From Myxococcales bacterium (GTDB lineage: Bacteria > Myxococcota_A > Polyangia > Polyangiales > Ga0077539): a stretch of 64,000 bases of DNA. Positions 50,846-59,084 of this stretch are shown piece after piece (position 1 is the stretch's first letter; every line of letters begins with the position of its first letter). Below the pieces are notes generated by a model that did no database searches, was not told the DNA's origin, and saw only the letters and a program-made list of their open reading frames with translations. Both the position numbers and the translations under genes were made by a program. The stretch lies in contig JAEUKI010000004.1 in the NCBI GenBank assembly GCA_016793325.1, positions 1-64,000 of the forward strand, written 5' to 3'.

Positions 50846-52480
50846 ATGCGCGTCATCGTCGTCGGAGCCGGCCCAGGAGGCCTTGCAGCAGCCATCAACC
50901 TCGCGGGCCTCGGGCTCGACGTCACGGTGGTCGAGAAGGACGCGCTGCCCGGAGGGCGCATGAAGGGGCTCACCTTCGGCGACAACGGCGAGTTCACCGT
51001 CGATACGGGCCCCACGATCATGCAGCTGCCCGGGATCTACGAGGCGCTCTTCGCCCGCGCGGGAAAGCGACTCTCGGACTACGTCACGCTGTTGCCGGTC
51101 GATCCGAACACGCGGCTGCACTTTTGGGACAAGAGCTCTCTCGACACGACGCGAGACGTTGTGCGCATGGCCGAGCAGTGCGCGAAATTCGGCCCCGAGA
51201 AGGGCGAGGCGTTCACGCGTTGGCTCGACGAGAGCGAGAAGAAGTACCGCATCGCGTACGAGAAGTTCATCGCGCACAACGCGGGTTCGGTGGACTACTA
51301 CAACCCGTTCAGGCTGCTTCCGACGCTGCCGTTTCGGCCGTGGGAGACGCTGTACGGGCAGCTCGATCGGTTCTTTCACGACGACAGGATCACCTACGCG
51401 CTGTCGTATCCGTCGAAGTACTTGGGCCTGCACCCGACGACGTGCTCGAGCGTGTTCTCGGTGATCCCGTACATCGAGCTCGCGTTCGGCGTGTGGCACG
51501 TGAAGGGCGGCTTTCGCGCGCTCGCGCAAGGAATGATGAAGTGCGCAGAGGACCTCGGCGCGCGCTTTCGAATGAACAGCCCCGTCGCGCAGCTGTGGGT
51601 CGAAGACGACGCGCAGGGCGAGCCTCGGACGCGCGGCGTGATCCTGACCAACGGCGAGCGCATCGAAGCGGACTCGGTCGTGATCAACGCGGATCTCCCG
51701 TACGCGGCGAAGAACCTCGTTCCGGCGCGGTATCGACGGTTCGGTCGGCAGAGCGACACGGTGCTCGATCACGCGAAGTACTCGTGCAGCACGTACATGC
51801 TCTACCTCGGCCTCGACCGCGTGTACGACGAGCTCCCGCACCACTTGATCTACCTCAGCGAGTCCGCGCGGAGGACCGACAAGGACGCGCTCGAAGACCG
51901 CAAGATCGACCTCGACGACCCTCCCTTCTACGCGTGCAACCCGACGCCCACTGACGGCGCGGGCGCTCCTGCGGGCGGGAGCACGCTGTACGTGCTCGTT
52001 CCGGTGCCTAACACACACAATCAAGTGGACTGGGAGAGCGCCAAGAAGACCCTCCGTGAGCGCGTGCCCAAGTGGCTCGAGAAGGTGGGCCTCCGCGACG
52101 TCGAGAAGCACATCGTGGCCGAGCGCGCGTACACGGCGGAGACGTGGCGCGACGAGTACAACGTGTTTCGTGGGGCTGTTTTCAACCTGTCCCACACGTG
52201 GCTGCAGCTCGGCCCCGCGCGCCCGCGCGTCGAGAGCCCCGACGTCCGCGGCCTCTACTGGGTCGGCGGCGGAACGCACCCTGGCTCAGGCCTGCTCACC
52301 ATCATCGAGAGCGCGAACATCGCGGCGGATTACCTCGCGCGCGCCGCGGGCAAGGGAGCGCTGCCGCTGTGGCCGTACGTTCCCGAGGTGGGGCGCACGA
52401 CGCCGCTCGCGCCGATCGAGCGCAGCGGACGCGGCCAGCAAGTGGCGGCCGAGCGCTCGGCTGGTGTACACGCGCCGTAA
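50846..52480 (+). CDS. Phytoene desaturase-type carotenoid oxidoreductase
   Basis: A 544-residue FAD-dependent desaturase/isomerase of the CrtI family. The dinucleotide-binding motif is VVGAGPGGLAAAINLAGLGL (residues 4-23) followed by 'VTVVEKDALPGGRMKG'. 'FTVDTGPTIM' and 'GVWHVKGGFRALAQGM' are typical, and the C-terminal FAD motif is 'GLYWVGGGTHPGSGLLTIIE'. The enzyme introduces double bonds into a carotene backbone. No other carotenoid genes are in the window, so the substrate (phytoene or hydroxylated carotene) is undecided. The C-terminal 30 residues are unusual, Pro/Arg-rich. The Nudix gene starts 5 nt later. Confidence 0.9.
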   Translation: MRVIVVGAGPGGLAAAINLAGLGLDVTVVEKDALPGGRMKGLTFGDNGEFTVDTGPTIMQLPGIYEALFARAGKRLSDYVTLLPVDPNTRLHFWDKSSLDTTRDVVRMAEQCAKFGPEKGEAFTRWLDESEKKYRIAYEKFIAHNAGSVDYYNPFRLLPTLPFRPWETLYGQLDRFFHDDRITYALSYPSKYLGLHPTTCSSVFSVIPYIELAFGVWHVKGGFRALAQGMMKCAEDLGARFRMNSPVAQLWVEDDAQGEPRTRGVILTNGERIEADSVVINADLPYAAKNLVPARYRRFGRQSDTVLDHAKYSCSTYMLYLGLDRVYDELPHHLIYLSESARRTDKDALEDRKIDLDDPPFYACNPTPTDGAGAPAGGSTLYVLVPVPNTHNQVDWESAKKTLRERVPKWLEKVGLRDVEKHIVAERAYTAETWRDEYNVFRGAVFNLSHTWLQLGPARPRVESPDVRGLYWVGGGTHPGSGLLTIIESANIAADYLARAAGKGALPLWPYVPEVGRTTPLAPIERSGRGQQVAAERSAGVHAP

Positions 52481-52485
52481 CGTCC

Positions 52486-52911
52486 GTGGGTTCAGAAGAG
52501 AGCGCGCAACGCAAGACCACCCTCGTCTCGGCCGCGGTGATCATCCGCGGCGACAGGGTGCTCCTCACGCAACGGCCACGCGGGACGCACCTCGAGGATC
52601 ACTGGGAATTTCCCGGTGGAAAGGTCGAGCCCGACGAGGACCCCCGCGACGCGCTCGCGCGCGAGCTGCGCGAAGAGCTCGGCGTCGAGAGCACGGTGGG
52701 CGACATCGTCGAGTGCACGTTCTGGCGGTATCCGACCAAGAGCGTTCTGCTCTTGTTCTTTCGCGTCGAGCTCGCCGAGGGCGCGGTGATTCAGCACCTC
52801 GGCGTGAGCGATCATCGATGGACCAGCGCGGGAGAGCTCTCGTCCCTCGAGATGCCACCGGCCGACGTGCCCATCGTGACGCGCGTTCGCGCGCTGTTGG
52901 CAACGGGCTGA
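52486..52911 (+). CDS. Nudix (MutT-type) hydrolase
   Basis: A 141-residue Nudix hydrolase. The box G-x5-E-x7-REUxEExGU is complete at GGKVEPDEDPRDALARELRE followed by ELGV (about residues 43-66). Preceding 'RGTHLEDHWEFPGGK' is typical of MutT (8-oxo-dGTP) or related (deoxy)nucleoside triphosphate pyrophosphatases. GTG 52486 was chosen because the frame upstream runs into the desaturase gene. Only 5 nt separate it from that gene, so they are cotranscribed; a metabolic link is not obvious. Confidence 0.9.
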   Translation: MGSEESAQRKTTLVSAAVIIRGDRVLLTQRPRGTHLEDHWEFPGGKVEPDEDPRDALARELREELGVESTVGDIVECTFWRYPTKSVLLLFFRVELAEGAVIQHLGVSDHRWTSAGELSSLEMPPADVPIVTRVRALLATG

Positions 52912-52985
52912 TCGAGGGCAATCGGGGCCCGGCGCTCGACTCGCTCTTCACTCGTTGCCTGCGCTCGCCACCCGCTGCCCGCGCT

Positions 52986-53486
52986 TCACGCGTCCCCGTC
53001 GCCCTTTTGCGCCATGCGCGCGACGCCGAACGCCGCGATCGCCGCCACCGCGGCCACGCGCGGAACGGCGTCCGTCGGTCGCACTGCGCTCCACCCGATG
53101 GCCCACGCGAGCGCGATCGCGAGCGGCGCGAGGGGACGCGAGGGGCTCGCTCCGTTGGCGGCGTCGGACCAGACCGTGGCGACGACGACGGCGCCGAACA
53201 CCTCGCGCGACTCGGACGCCCACTGCGCACACAGAATCAATCCGCACGCCGCGCGCCCAGCGGACGCCGCGGTGTCGGCGATGGACTTCGCCGCGTCGCT
53301 CCCGCGAAAGAGCAGCGCGCGAACGAGCGCGGCCAGCGCCGCGAGCCCCAGCGTGATCGCGACGGGACCCGGAGCGTGCACGAGCGCGCCCGCGCGCGAG
53401 CGGGCCACGATCACCGCGAGCACCGCGCAAAACAGCGCGGAGAGCAGCGAACGGCGGGCGCGGCGATCGTCAACGAGAGCGGTCAT
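52986..53486 (-). CDS. Small membrane protein
   Basis: A 166-residue hydrophobic protein with four to five predicted membrane helices (about 14-33, 40-60, 79-95, 95-110, 118-135 and 140-158). No family recognised. Other frames on either strand here are Arg-rich and unlikely to be real; the hydrophobic periodicity makes this frame the convincing one. It converges with the Nudix gene and is divergent from cinA. Confidence 0.65.
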   Translation of the reverse strand: MTALVDDRRARRSLLSALFCAVLAVIVARSRAGALVHAPGPVAITLGLAALAALVRALLFRGSDAAKSIADTAASAGRAACGLILCAQWASESREVFGAVVVATVWSDAANGASPSRPLAPLAIALAWAIGWSAVRPTDAVPRVAAVAAIAAFGVARMAQKGDGDA

Positions 53487-53621
53487 CGTGGTCGTTCAGC
53501 GGGGGCACCAGGGAGGATCCCCGTGGGCGGTCCTGCATAGCTCAACTTGCCTCGCGGCTCGAAGAGTCAACGTTGCCCTGTACGCGCGCTCGGGTTTGTG
53601 CGGTACCTTCGTCCGTCCCAG

Positions 53622-54887
53622 ATGAGCGCAGTCGTCGTCACGATCGGGACCGAAATTACGCGGGGTGAACTGCTCGACACCAACTCTCACTACCTCGCTT
53701 CGAGGCTGTGCGAGCTCGGCTTCGAGGTGCTCGAGATCGTGACCGTCGACGACGATCGAGCGCGGATTCGTCAGACGATCGAGCGCGTTTCGGGCCGCGC
53801 GAAGGTGGTCTTGGTGACCGGCGGGCTCGGGCCCACGACCGATGATCTCACCGCGCAGTCCGCGGCGGACGCAGCGGGCGTCGGGCTCGTCAGGCACGAG
53901 CCCACCCTGGCGACGATCGAGCGAAAGATGACGGCGCTCGGGCGCGAGATGACCCCGGCACGGCAGCGGATGGCCGACGTTCCCGCGAGCGCCACGGTGT
54001 TGGGAAACCCAGCGGGAACGGCGCCTGGGTTCATGGTTCCTGTGGGGCAGGCCCAGTGCTTCTTCATGCCGGGCGTTCCCGCGGAGATGAAGGCCATCTT
54101 CGAGAACCTCGTGGTCCCTCGGATCGGCCCCATGGGTTCGGCCAACACCGCGCAAGTCGTGTTGCGCACCTACGGGCTTCCGGAGGCCACCGTGGGCGAG
54201 CTGCTCGCGGGGCTCGAAGCGCAGCACGAGGGCTTGGTGCTCGGGTATCGGCTCGTGTTTCCCGAGGTCGAAGTGAAGGTGCGCGTGCGCGCCAAAGACG
54301 TGGGAACCGCCCGCGAACGCGCCAACCGCATCGCCCTCGAAGCGCGCGCGCGCCTCGGGGACGCGGTGTTCGGCGAGGACGAAGACTCCTTCGCGGGAGC
54401 AGTCGGCAAGGCGCTTCGCGCGCGCGGCTTCACGCTCGCCGTGGCCGAGTCGTGCACGGGAGGTCTCATCGGCGCGCTGCTCACGAGCGTCTCGGGATCG
54501 AGCGACTACTTCTTGCTCGACGCAGTGACCTACGCCAACGCAGCGAAAGAGCGCGTGCTCGGCGTGAGCCCCGAGACCCTGATGGCCCACGGCGCGGTCT
54601 CTCGCGAGTGCGCAGAGCAGATGGCCAAAGGCGCGCGCCGCGTGGCTTCGACGGACATCGCCGTGTCCGTCACGGGCATCGCGGGCCCCGGCGGCGGCTC
54701 CGAGCAAAAGCCCGTCGGAACCGTGTTCTTCGCGGTCGCGACCGAGGACGGCGTGCGCAATTATCAAAAGCGCTTCGACGGCGATCGCGTGCGCGTGCAG
54801 CGCGCGGCGGCGTTCTTCGCGCTGCAGCTCGTGCGCGAGGCGTGCGGAGGGCCGCTGCCTGCGCCGATGGCGGATCACTGCATCTGA
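53622..54887 (+). CDS. cinA: CinA family competence/damage-inducible protein
   Basis: A 421-residue two-domain CinA. The N-terminal MoaB/MogA-like domain (MSAVVVTIGTEITRGELLDT, then 'LVTGGLGPTTDDLT' and 'GTAPGFMVP') is the ADP-ribose pyrophosphatase-type part. The C-terminal domain ('LAVAESCTGGLIGALLTSVS', 'GIAGPGGGSEQKPVGTVFFA') is the nicotinamide-nucleotide amidase (PncC) part. Together they recycle pyridine nucleotides. Length and order are normal. ATG 53622 is the standard start. It lies 77 nt upstream of the kinase gene. Confidence 0.95.
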   Translation: MSAVVVTIGTEITRGELLDTNSHYLASRLCELGFEVLEIVTVDDDRARIRQTIERVSGRAKVVLVTGGLGPTTDDLTAQSAADAAGVGLVRHEPTLATIERKMTALGREMTPARQRMADVPASATVLGNPAGTAPGFMVPVGQAQCFFMPGVPAEMKAIFENLVVPRIGPMGSANTAQVVLRTYGLPEATVGELLAGLEAQHEGLVLGYRLVFPEVEVKVRVRAKDVGTARERANRIALEARARLGDAVFGEDEDSFAGAVGKALRARGFTLAVAESCTGGLIGALLTSVSGSSDYFLLDAVTYANAAKERVLGVSPETLMAHGAVSRECAEQMAKGARRVASTDIAVSVTGIAGPGGGSEQKPVGTVFFAVATEDGVRNYQKRFDGDRVRVQRAAAFFALQLVREACGGPLPAPMADHCI

Positions 54888-54937
54888 GCGTACGCCCTGA
54901 AGATTCCGCGGTTTTGTAGCGCTTAAGAACTCAACAG

Positions 54938-54966
54938 ATCGACTCGACGCTATCGATCGAGTCGAT
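54938..54966 (+). promoter_or_regulatory. Hairpin across the kinase start codon
   Basis: ATCGACTCGA (54938-54947) pairs perfectly with TCGAGTCGAT (54957-54966), leaving a 9-nt loop. The right arm includes the first two bases of the ATG at 54965. No Shine-Dalgarno is visible. The stem could hide the start codon in mRNA, or be an operator at DNA level. Inference only. Confidence 0.4.
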
Positions 54967-56470
54967 GGAAGTCGATCGCTACGAGATCCTTCGGCAGCTC
55001 GGCCGAGGCAACGTCGGCAACGTCTACCTCGCGAGGCATCGAATGACCGGGCGCGAGGTCGCCCTCAAGGTGAGCGACCCGCGAGGCGATCGCGAGCTCG
55101 CCGCGCGGATCCTCAACGAAGCGCGGATCGCAGCGACCGTGCAGCATCCGTCGCTCGTGGACATCTACGACTGCGGAGCGCTCGACGACGGAAGGGTGTT
55201 CGTCGCGATGCAACACGTCGTCGGCGAGACGCTCGAAGCCGTGCTCGACGCCGAAGGGTCGAAGCTCTCGCCGGATCGCGCGGTCGGACTCGCGCTGCAG
55301 GTGCTCGACGCGCTCGACGCGCTGCACGCGCGCGGGATCGTGCATCGAGACATCAAGCCTGCAAATTTGCTCGTCCGACGCGAGGGTGACGCCGAGCGCG
55401 TGTTCGTCATCGACTTCGGGATCTCGAAGCTCCTCCCGCCCTCACCGATCACGACCAACCCCCCGACGATCACCGGAACGATCCTCGGAACCCCCGGCTA
55501 CATGCCGCCCGAGCAGCTCGACGCGCGCACCGTCGACGCGCGCGCGGACCTCTTCTCCGTGGGGGCGGTGCTCTTTCGCGCGATCGCGGGGCGCACGCTC
55601 TTCGACGCAGATTCGCTGGGCGATTGGTTCATCGCGCTCAGCCAACAGCAGGTCCCGTCGCTCGCGTCCGCGGCTCCCTCCGCGCCCTCGGCGCTGTGCG
55701 CGGTGGTCGATCGGGCGCTCTCGCTCGATCGCGAACGCCGCCCCTCGAGCGCCCGAGAGATGCACGCGTGGCTCGTCACCGCGATGGCCGCGACCGAGAC
55801 CGTCGCCGCCCACCGAGAGCCGTCTTCGCGCGGAGAGGTCCCCGCGCCCGAGGTGCACAAGCCCGCATCGAAACCGCGGTGGTTCTTGCGTCTCGGCGCG
55901 TGCCTCGCGCTGCTCGGGCTCGGCTTCGGCGCAGCGCTCGCGGCCCGTCGACTCGCCGTGCGCGAGACGCCTGCTCCGAGCGCGAGCGCGGCGGCCGTCG
56001 CGCCCTCCGAGCCCGACCCGCTGCAGTCGGCGCTCTCTTCGTTCGCGCAGCGCGCGTTGACGACATCCGAGCAAGACGCTTCGCCAACGAGCGCGCCGAC
56101 CGCGGCGAGCGCATCGAGCGCGTCGCGCGCGCCGATCGCGCGGGCGAGTGAGCCTTCGTCGCTCATCGAGTCGCAATCGGGCGCGGTGTTGCTTCGCGCA
56201 GCGCGTCCGTCGGCGAGCGTCGACATGGGCGAGTTTCTCGAGTGGGTTCACGCTGCGTTGCCCGAGCTCGAGCGATGCCATCCGCCGACGGGCGCTGCGT
56301 CCGCGCGGTTCTCGATCGCGATTCAACGCCGCGGGCGCGTCACGCTCGACGACGCCGCGCGCTCGAACGACCTGACGCGCTGCGCGTTTCGCGCGCTGCA
56401 AACGCGCGCGGACGTCGTCGCGATGCGCTCGACGGGAGCCGTGCGCGACCTGCAATTTTCCTGGCCGTGA
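54965..56470 (+). CDS. Hanks-type Ser/Thr kinase with membrane anchor
   Basis: A 501-residue transmembrane kinase. Kinase domain 1-270: GRGNVG loop (13-18), Lys35 in EVALKVS, HRDIKPAN (127-134, Asp129), DFG (150-152), and 'LGTPGYMPPEQL' activation segment. One membrane helix near 306-328 (FLRLGACLALLGLGFGAALA). The periplasmic part has an Ala/Ser linker and a C-terminal ~90-residue domain ('FLEWVHAALPELERCHPPTG', 'RFSIAIQRRGRVTLDDAARS') like the AgmX/PglI C-terminal fold also seen in the SH3 protein. All catalytic residues present; likely envelope sensing. Confidence 0.93.
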   Translation: MEVDRYEILRQLGRGNVGNVYLARHRMTGREVALKVSDPRGDRELAARILNEARIAATVQHPSLVDIYDCGALDDGRVFVAMQHVVGETLEAVLDAEGSKLSPDRAVGLALQVLDALDALHARGIVHRDIKPANLLVRREGDAERVFVIDFGISKLLPPSPITTNPPTITGTILGTPGYMPPEQLDARTVDARADLFSVGAVLFRAIAGRTLFDADSLGDWFIALSQQQVPSLASAAPSAPSALCAVVDRALSLDRERRPSSAREMHAWLVTAMAATETVAAHREPSSRGEVPAPEVHKPASKPRWFLRLGACLALLGLGFGAALAARRLAVRETPAPSASAAAVAPSEPDPLQSALSSFAQRALTTSEQDASPTSAPTAASASSASRAPIARASEPSSLIESQSGAVLLRAARPSASVDMGEFLEWVHAALPELERCHPPTGAASARFSIAIQRRGRVTLDDAARSNDLTRCAFRALQTRADVVAMRSTGAVRDLQFSWP

Positions 56471-56477
56471 CCGAGCC

Positions 56478-57206
56478 TCACCCGAAGCGTCGCAGCGCTT
56501 GGGGGACGGTGAGCGCGGGGGCCACGATCGTTCCGTCGCGGCGGGGCGGGGTGGTGGGGTCGAGCATCTGTCGCGACCGTGGGGGGCGGCTCGGATCGAG
56601 TCGACCCTGCTCGATGTCGATCAGCACTCCGTCCGTCAGGGCCTCGTGCCAGTGCGCGTTTTCGCGCTGCTCCGAGATGCTCGTGAGGTCTCCGGGCCCG
56701 ATGCGTCGATCGCGCGTGGGGCGCAGCACGAAGCGCCCGGGCTCTTCTCGGAGGCGATCCCAGTGACGCACACGAAATCGACCCGACAGCACCATGTGCG
56801 CCGTCACCGAGTTGAAGTGGCAGTGCGGCGGGTCCGTTCTCCCTGCGCGAAAGAAGAACACCCGCATCGCCGCGCCGTCATCGTGATCGAGCGTGTCGAG
56901 GAGCGGGACGGGCACCATGGACATTCCTCGGGGGACTTGTCGCGCGCGTCGCCGCAGCGCCTCGAGCCCCACCGCGTCCGAGAGTTCGTCCGCGGTGAGG
57001 CTCTGCATCAGCGGTCCGATGCTGTCCTGCCATTGAATTTGTGTGATGTCCCCGCGTCGAAGGCGCCGCCCCAAGCGCAGCGCCGACGCGATCGTGCTCG
57101 TCGGGTTGCTCTGCGCAAATGCTGTCAGCGAGCGGCTCGAAAGGGCGATCGCTCCGAGCGCGAGCGCGCGATCGACAAACGTGCGACGCGAAAACGAGAG
57201 CACCAT
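56478..57206 (-). CDS. Tat-exported cupin-like protein
   Basis: A 242-residue exported protein. The N-terminus reads FSRRTFVDRALALGAIALSS, a twin-arginine signal (about 5-32, ending AFAQ). The mature protein has an N-terminal helical part (about 35-95) and a cupin-like core with metal-ligand-like 'DPPHCHFNSVTAHMVLSGRF' (about 130-149) and a second His pair, 'ISEQRENAHWHEALTDG'. The fold often binds iron, zinc or manganese. The exact reaction is unknown. ATG 57206 begins the signal; the longer frame upstream is in the repeat array. It converges with the kinase gene (7 nt). Confidence 0.82.
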   Translation of the reverse strand: MVLSFSRRTFVDRALALGAIALSSRSLTAFAQSNPTSTIASALRLGRRLRRGDITQIQWQDSIGPLMQSLTADELSDAVGLEALRRRARQVPRGMSMVPVPLLDTLDHDDGAAMRVFFFRAGRTDPPHCHFNSVTAHMVLSGRFRVRHWDRLREEPGRFVLRPTRDRRIGPGDLTSISEQRENAHWHEALTDGVLIDIEQGRLDPSRPPRSRQMLDPTTPPRRDGTIVAPALTVPQALRRFG

Positions 57207-57278
57207 CGGGCAGATCGTGATCGTAGCGCGCGTGCGGAATGGTGGCACGGAGCGCCGAGTGCATTGGGTGCATTGAGT

Positions 57279-57603
57279 GCACCGAGATGAATCTCGGTGC
57301 ACGGACGCCGCGGAGCGGCGCGCGCAGGAGCGCGAGGAGGACTGCGATACAGCGGCCTCCTCGCGTAGCGCCGAGATGAATCTCGGCGCATAAACGCCGC
57401 TGCGCGGCGCGCGCAGGAGCGCGAGGAGTCTGGGTGTGCCGGGCGTCCTCGTGCGCACCGAGATGAATCTCGGTGCATAAACGCCGCAGAACGGCGCGCG
57501 CAGGAGCGCGAGGAGTCTCGGTATTGCACCGAGTATCCTCGCGACCGGCTCTGCGGGCGCGCGACGCGCAGCGGCGTTCATGCGCCGAGATTCATCTCGG
57601 CGC
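57279..57603. repeat. Array of hairpin repeats, family B
   Basis: Three direct units start at 57279, 57368 and 57455 (about 60 bp each; spacing 89 and 87 bp). Each opens with a 22-nt perfect hairpin (GCACCGAGAT-GA-ATCTCGGTGC type) and continues with an ACGCCGC...GCGCGCAGGAGCGCGAGGAG segment. A fourth, inverted unit is at about 57551-57603. The hairpin stem varies (GCAC/GTGC or GCGC/GCGC) with pairing kept. No transposase is adjacent; 57207-57278 and 57604-57696 hold no gene. Confidence 0.85.
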
Positions 57604-57696
57604 CCTTTCATCTCGGCGCCCCCCTCAGCGAACTCCCCCTTTCACACCCTTGCGGTTTTGCTCCACGCTCGCGTTGCCCATCGTACCCTCTCGCGC

Positions 57697-58881
57697 ATGC
57701 GACACCGTCTTGCTTCTGCGGCGCTCTCGTTGGCGCTGTGCACGCTCTCGCTGTCTGCCTCGGCGCAGACGGTCACCTCCGTGATGCCGTCGCCGTTGCC
57801 CACGGCGGGCGCGACGATCACGATCAACGGAACCGGCTTCGGCCCCACGCCCGGAGCCGTCACGGTCGGCGCGAGCGCCTGCACGGTCTCGTCGTGGGCC
57901 GACACGCGGATCACGTGCGCGGCGCCTCCGGGCTCGGGCTCGGGCGCCAACCTCGTCGTGCGCGTCGGCGCCAGCGCGTCACCGGCGTTTCCGCTCGCGT
58001 ATGCGCCGCCCACGGTGATGACCGTGCTTCCGCTCGACGGACCAACGGTCGGCGGCGCCTCCATCGTCATCTCGGGCGCCAACTTCTTCACGACCGGGAC
58101 GCTCTCGTGGGCCGGAGCCTCTGCCACGACCTCGAGCTGGACCCACAGCGAGATTCGCCTGACGACTCCGCCCGGTCAGGGCAGCGCGACGCCCATCACC
58201 ATCGTCGTCGGCGGTCAGGTCGTGAACACCACCTATCGCTACGGCCAACCGCGGATCACGTCGATCGCGCCCACGAGCGGTCCGCTCGGCGGCGGCAACA
58301 CGCTGACGATCATGGGCGACAACTTCGGAACCTCGCCCCTCGTCACCATCGGCTCCTCGACGTGCACGGTCCTCTCGAATTCGCACACCATGATTCAATG
58401 CCGCGTCCCCGCGGGGGCTGGGCTTCAGCCGGTCGTCGTGCTCGCTGCCGACCAGCGCTCTCCATCGACCACCAACTATCAGTACGGAACGCCCGAAGAC
58501 GCGAGCACCGACGCCGCTGACGCGAGCGCCGACGTCGCGAGCGATGTCCTCAGCGACGTCACGTCGAGCGACGCTCTCAGCGACGTGGCTCCGAGCGACG
58601 TGATCAGCGATTCGCCAAGTGAATCCTCGGTCGACGCCGCTTCTCCGATCGACGCTGCCAACGAGTCGGGCCCCGACAGCGCTGCCCCTGTCGACGCTTC
58701 GACCGCTGACAGCGCGAGCGACGCGAGCACCGCGGACGCTTCGCGGCCCCCCACCGCGACCGGCGGCTGCGCGTGCGCGGTCACCGTCACAAATAACACG
58801 CACACACAATCGAGGCTCGCGTGGCTCGCTGCGATCGCCGCGGCCGTCGCGCTCGTGCGTCGATCGCGCCGCCGAGCGTAG
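57697..58881 (+). CDS. TIG/IPT-repeat surface protein with MYXO-CTERM-like tail
   Basis: A 394-residue exported protein. The signal peptide (1-24) ends SASAQ. Three IPT/TIG immunoglobulin-like domains follow: about 25-105 ('MPSPLPTAGATITINGTGFG'), 108-185 ('LPLDGPTVGGASIVISGANF') and 188-268 ('APTSGPLGGGNTLTIMGDNF'). An Asp/Ala/Ser-rich stalk (about 270-350) precedes a C-terminus with 'GGCACAV', a hydrophobic helix (LAWLAAIAAAVALV) and a basic end (RRSRRRA), the shape of MYXO-CTERM sorting signals. Its stop TAG forms the start of REP-like copy 3. Probably a surface adhesin or scaffold. Confidence 0.85.
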   Translation: MRHRLASAALSLALCTLSLSASAQTVTSVMPSPLPTAGATITINGTGFGPTPGAVTVGASACTVSSWADTRITCAAPPGSGSGANLVVRVGASASPAFPLAYAPPTVMTVLPLDGPTVGGASIVISGANFFTTGTLSWAGASATTSSWTHSEIRLTTPPGQGSATPITIVVGGQVVNTTYRYGQPRITSIAPTSGPLGGGNTLTIMGDNFGTSPLVTIGSSTCTVLSNSHTMIQCRVPAGAGLQPVVVLAADQRSPSTTNYQYGTPEDASTDAADASADVASDVLSDVTSSDALSDVAPSDVISDSPSESSVDAASPIDAANESGPDSAAPVDASTADSASDASTADASRPPTATGGCACAVTVTNNTHTQSRLAWLAAIAAAVALVRRSRRRA

Positions 58882-58978
58882 AGCGGCTCCGCCATCCGTT
58901 GGCGACACGCGGGCCTAGCTTCCCGGGATATTTCGCAGGAACGTGCTCTCTGCGTGTCTTCTTCCAACGGGGCGTCTA
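58880..58978 (+). repeat. REP-like palindrome family A, copy 3
   Basis: Starts within the TAG stop of the TIG gene (TAGAGCGGCTCCGCC), has CCGTTGG and CCAACGG outer arms, ACACGC and GCGTGT inner arms, apex CCCGGGATATTTCGCAGGA, and ends AACGGGGCGTC. It is followed directly by copy 4 in the same orientation. Confidence 0.82.
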
Positions 58979-58986
58979 GTGACTTC

Positions 58987-59083
58987 GCGACGCCGTCCGT
59001 TGGCGACACGCGGGCGTAGCTTCCCGGGATATTTCGCAGGAGCGTGCTCTCTGCGTGTCTTCTTCCAACGGGGCGTCGCGATC
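58987..59083 (+). repeat. REP-like palindrome family A, copy 4
   Basis: Almost identical to copy 3 from TCCGTTGGCGACACGCGGGC onward (only a few differences in about 85 bp). It lacks the first GCGGCTCCGCC hairpin and ends GGGGCGTCGCGA, right beside the stop of the leftward regulator gene (59085). Copies 3 and 4 form a direct tandem pair, suggesting recent duplication. Confidence 0.82.
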
Positions 59084-59084
59084 G

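Noticed and set aside
57279..57603. CRISPR array
   Set aside because: Only three or four units, each with an internal hairpin and long conserved tail; the spacing reflects the repeat itself, and no cas genes are near.
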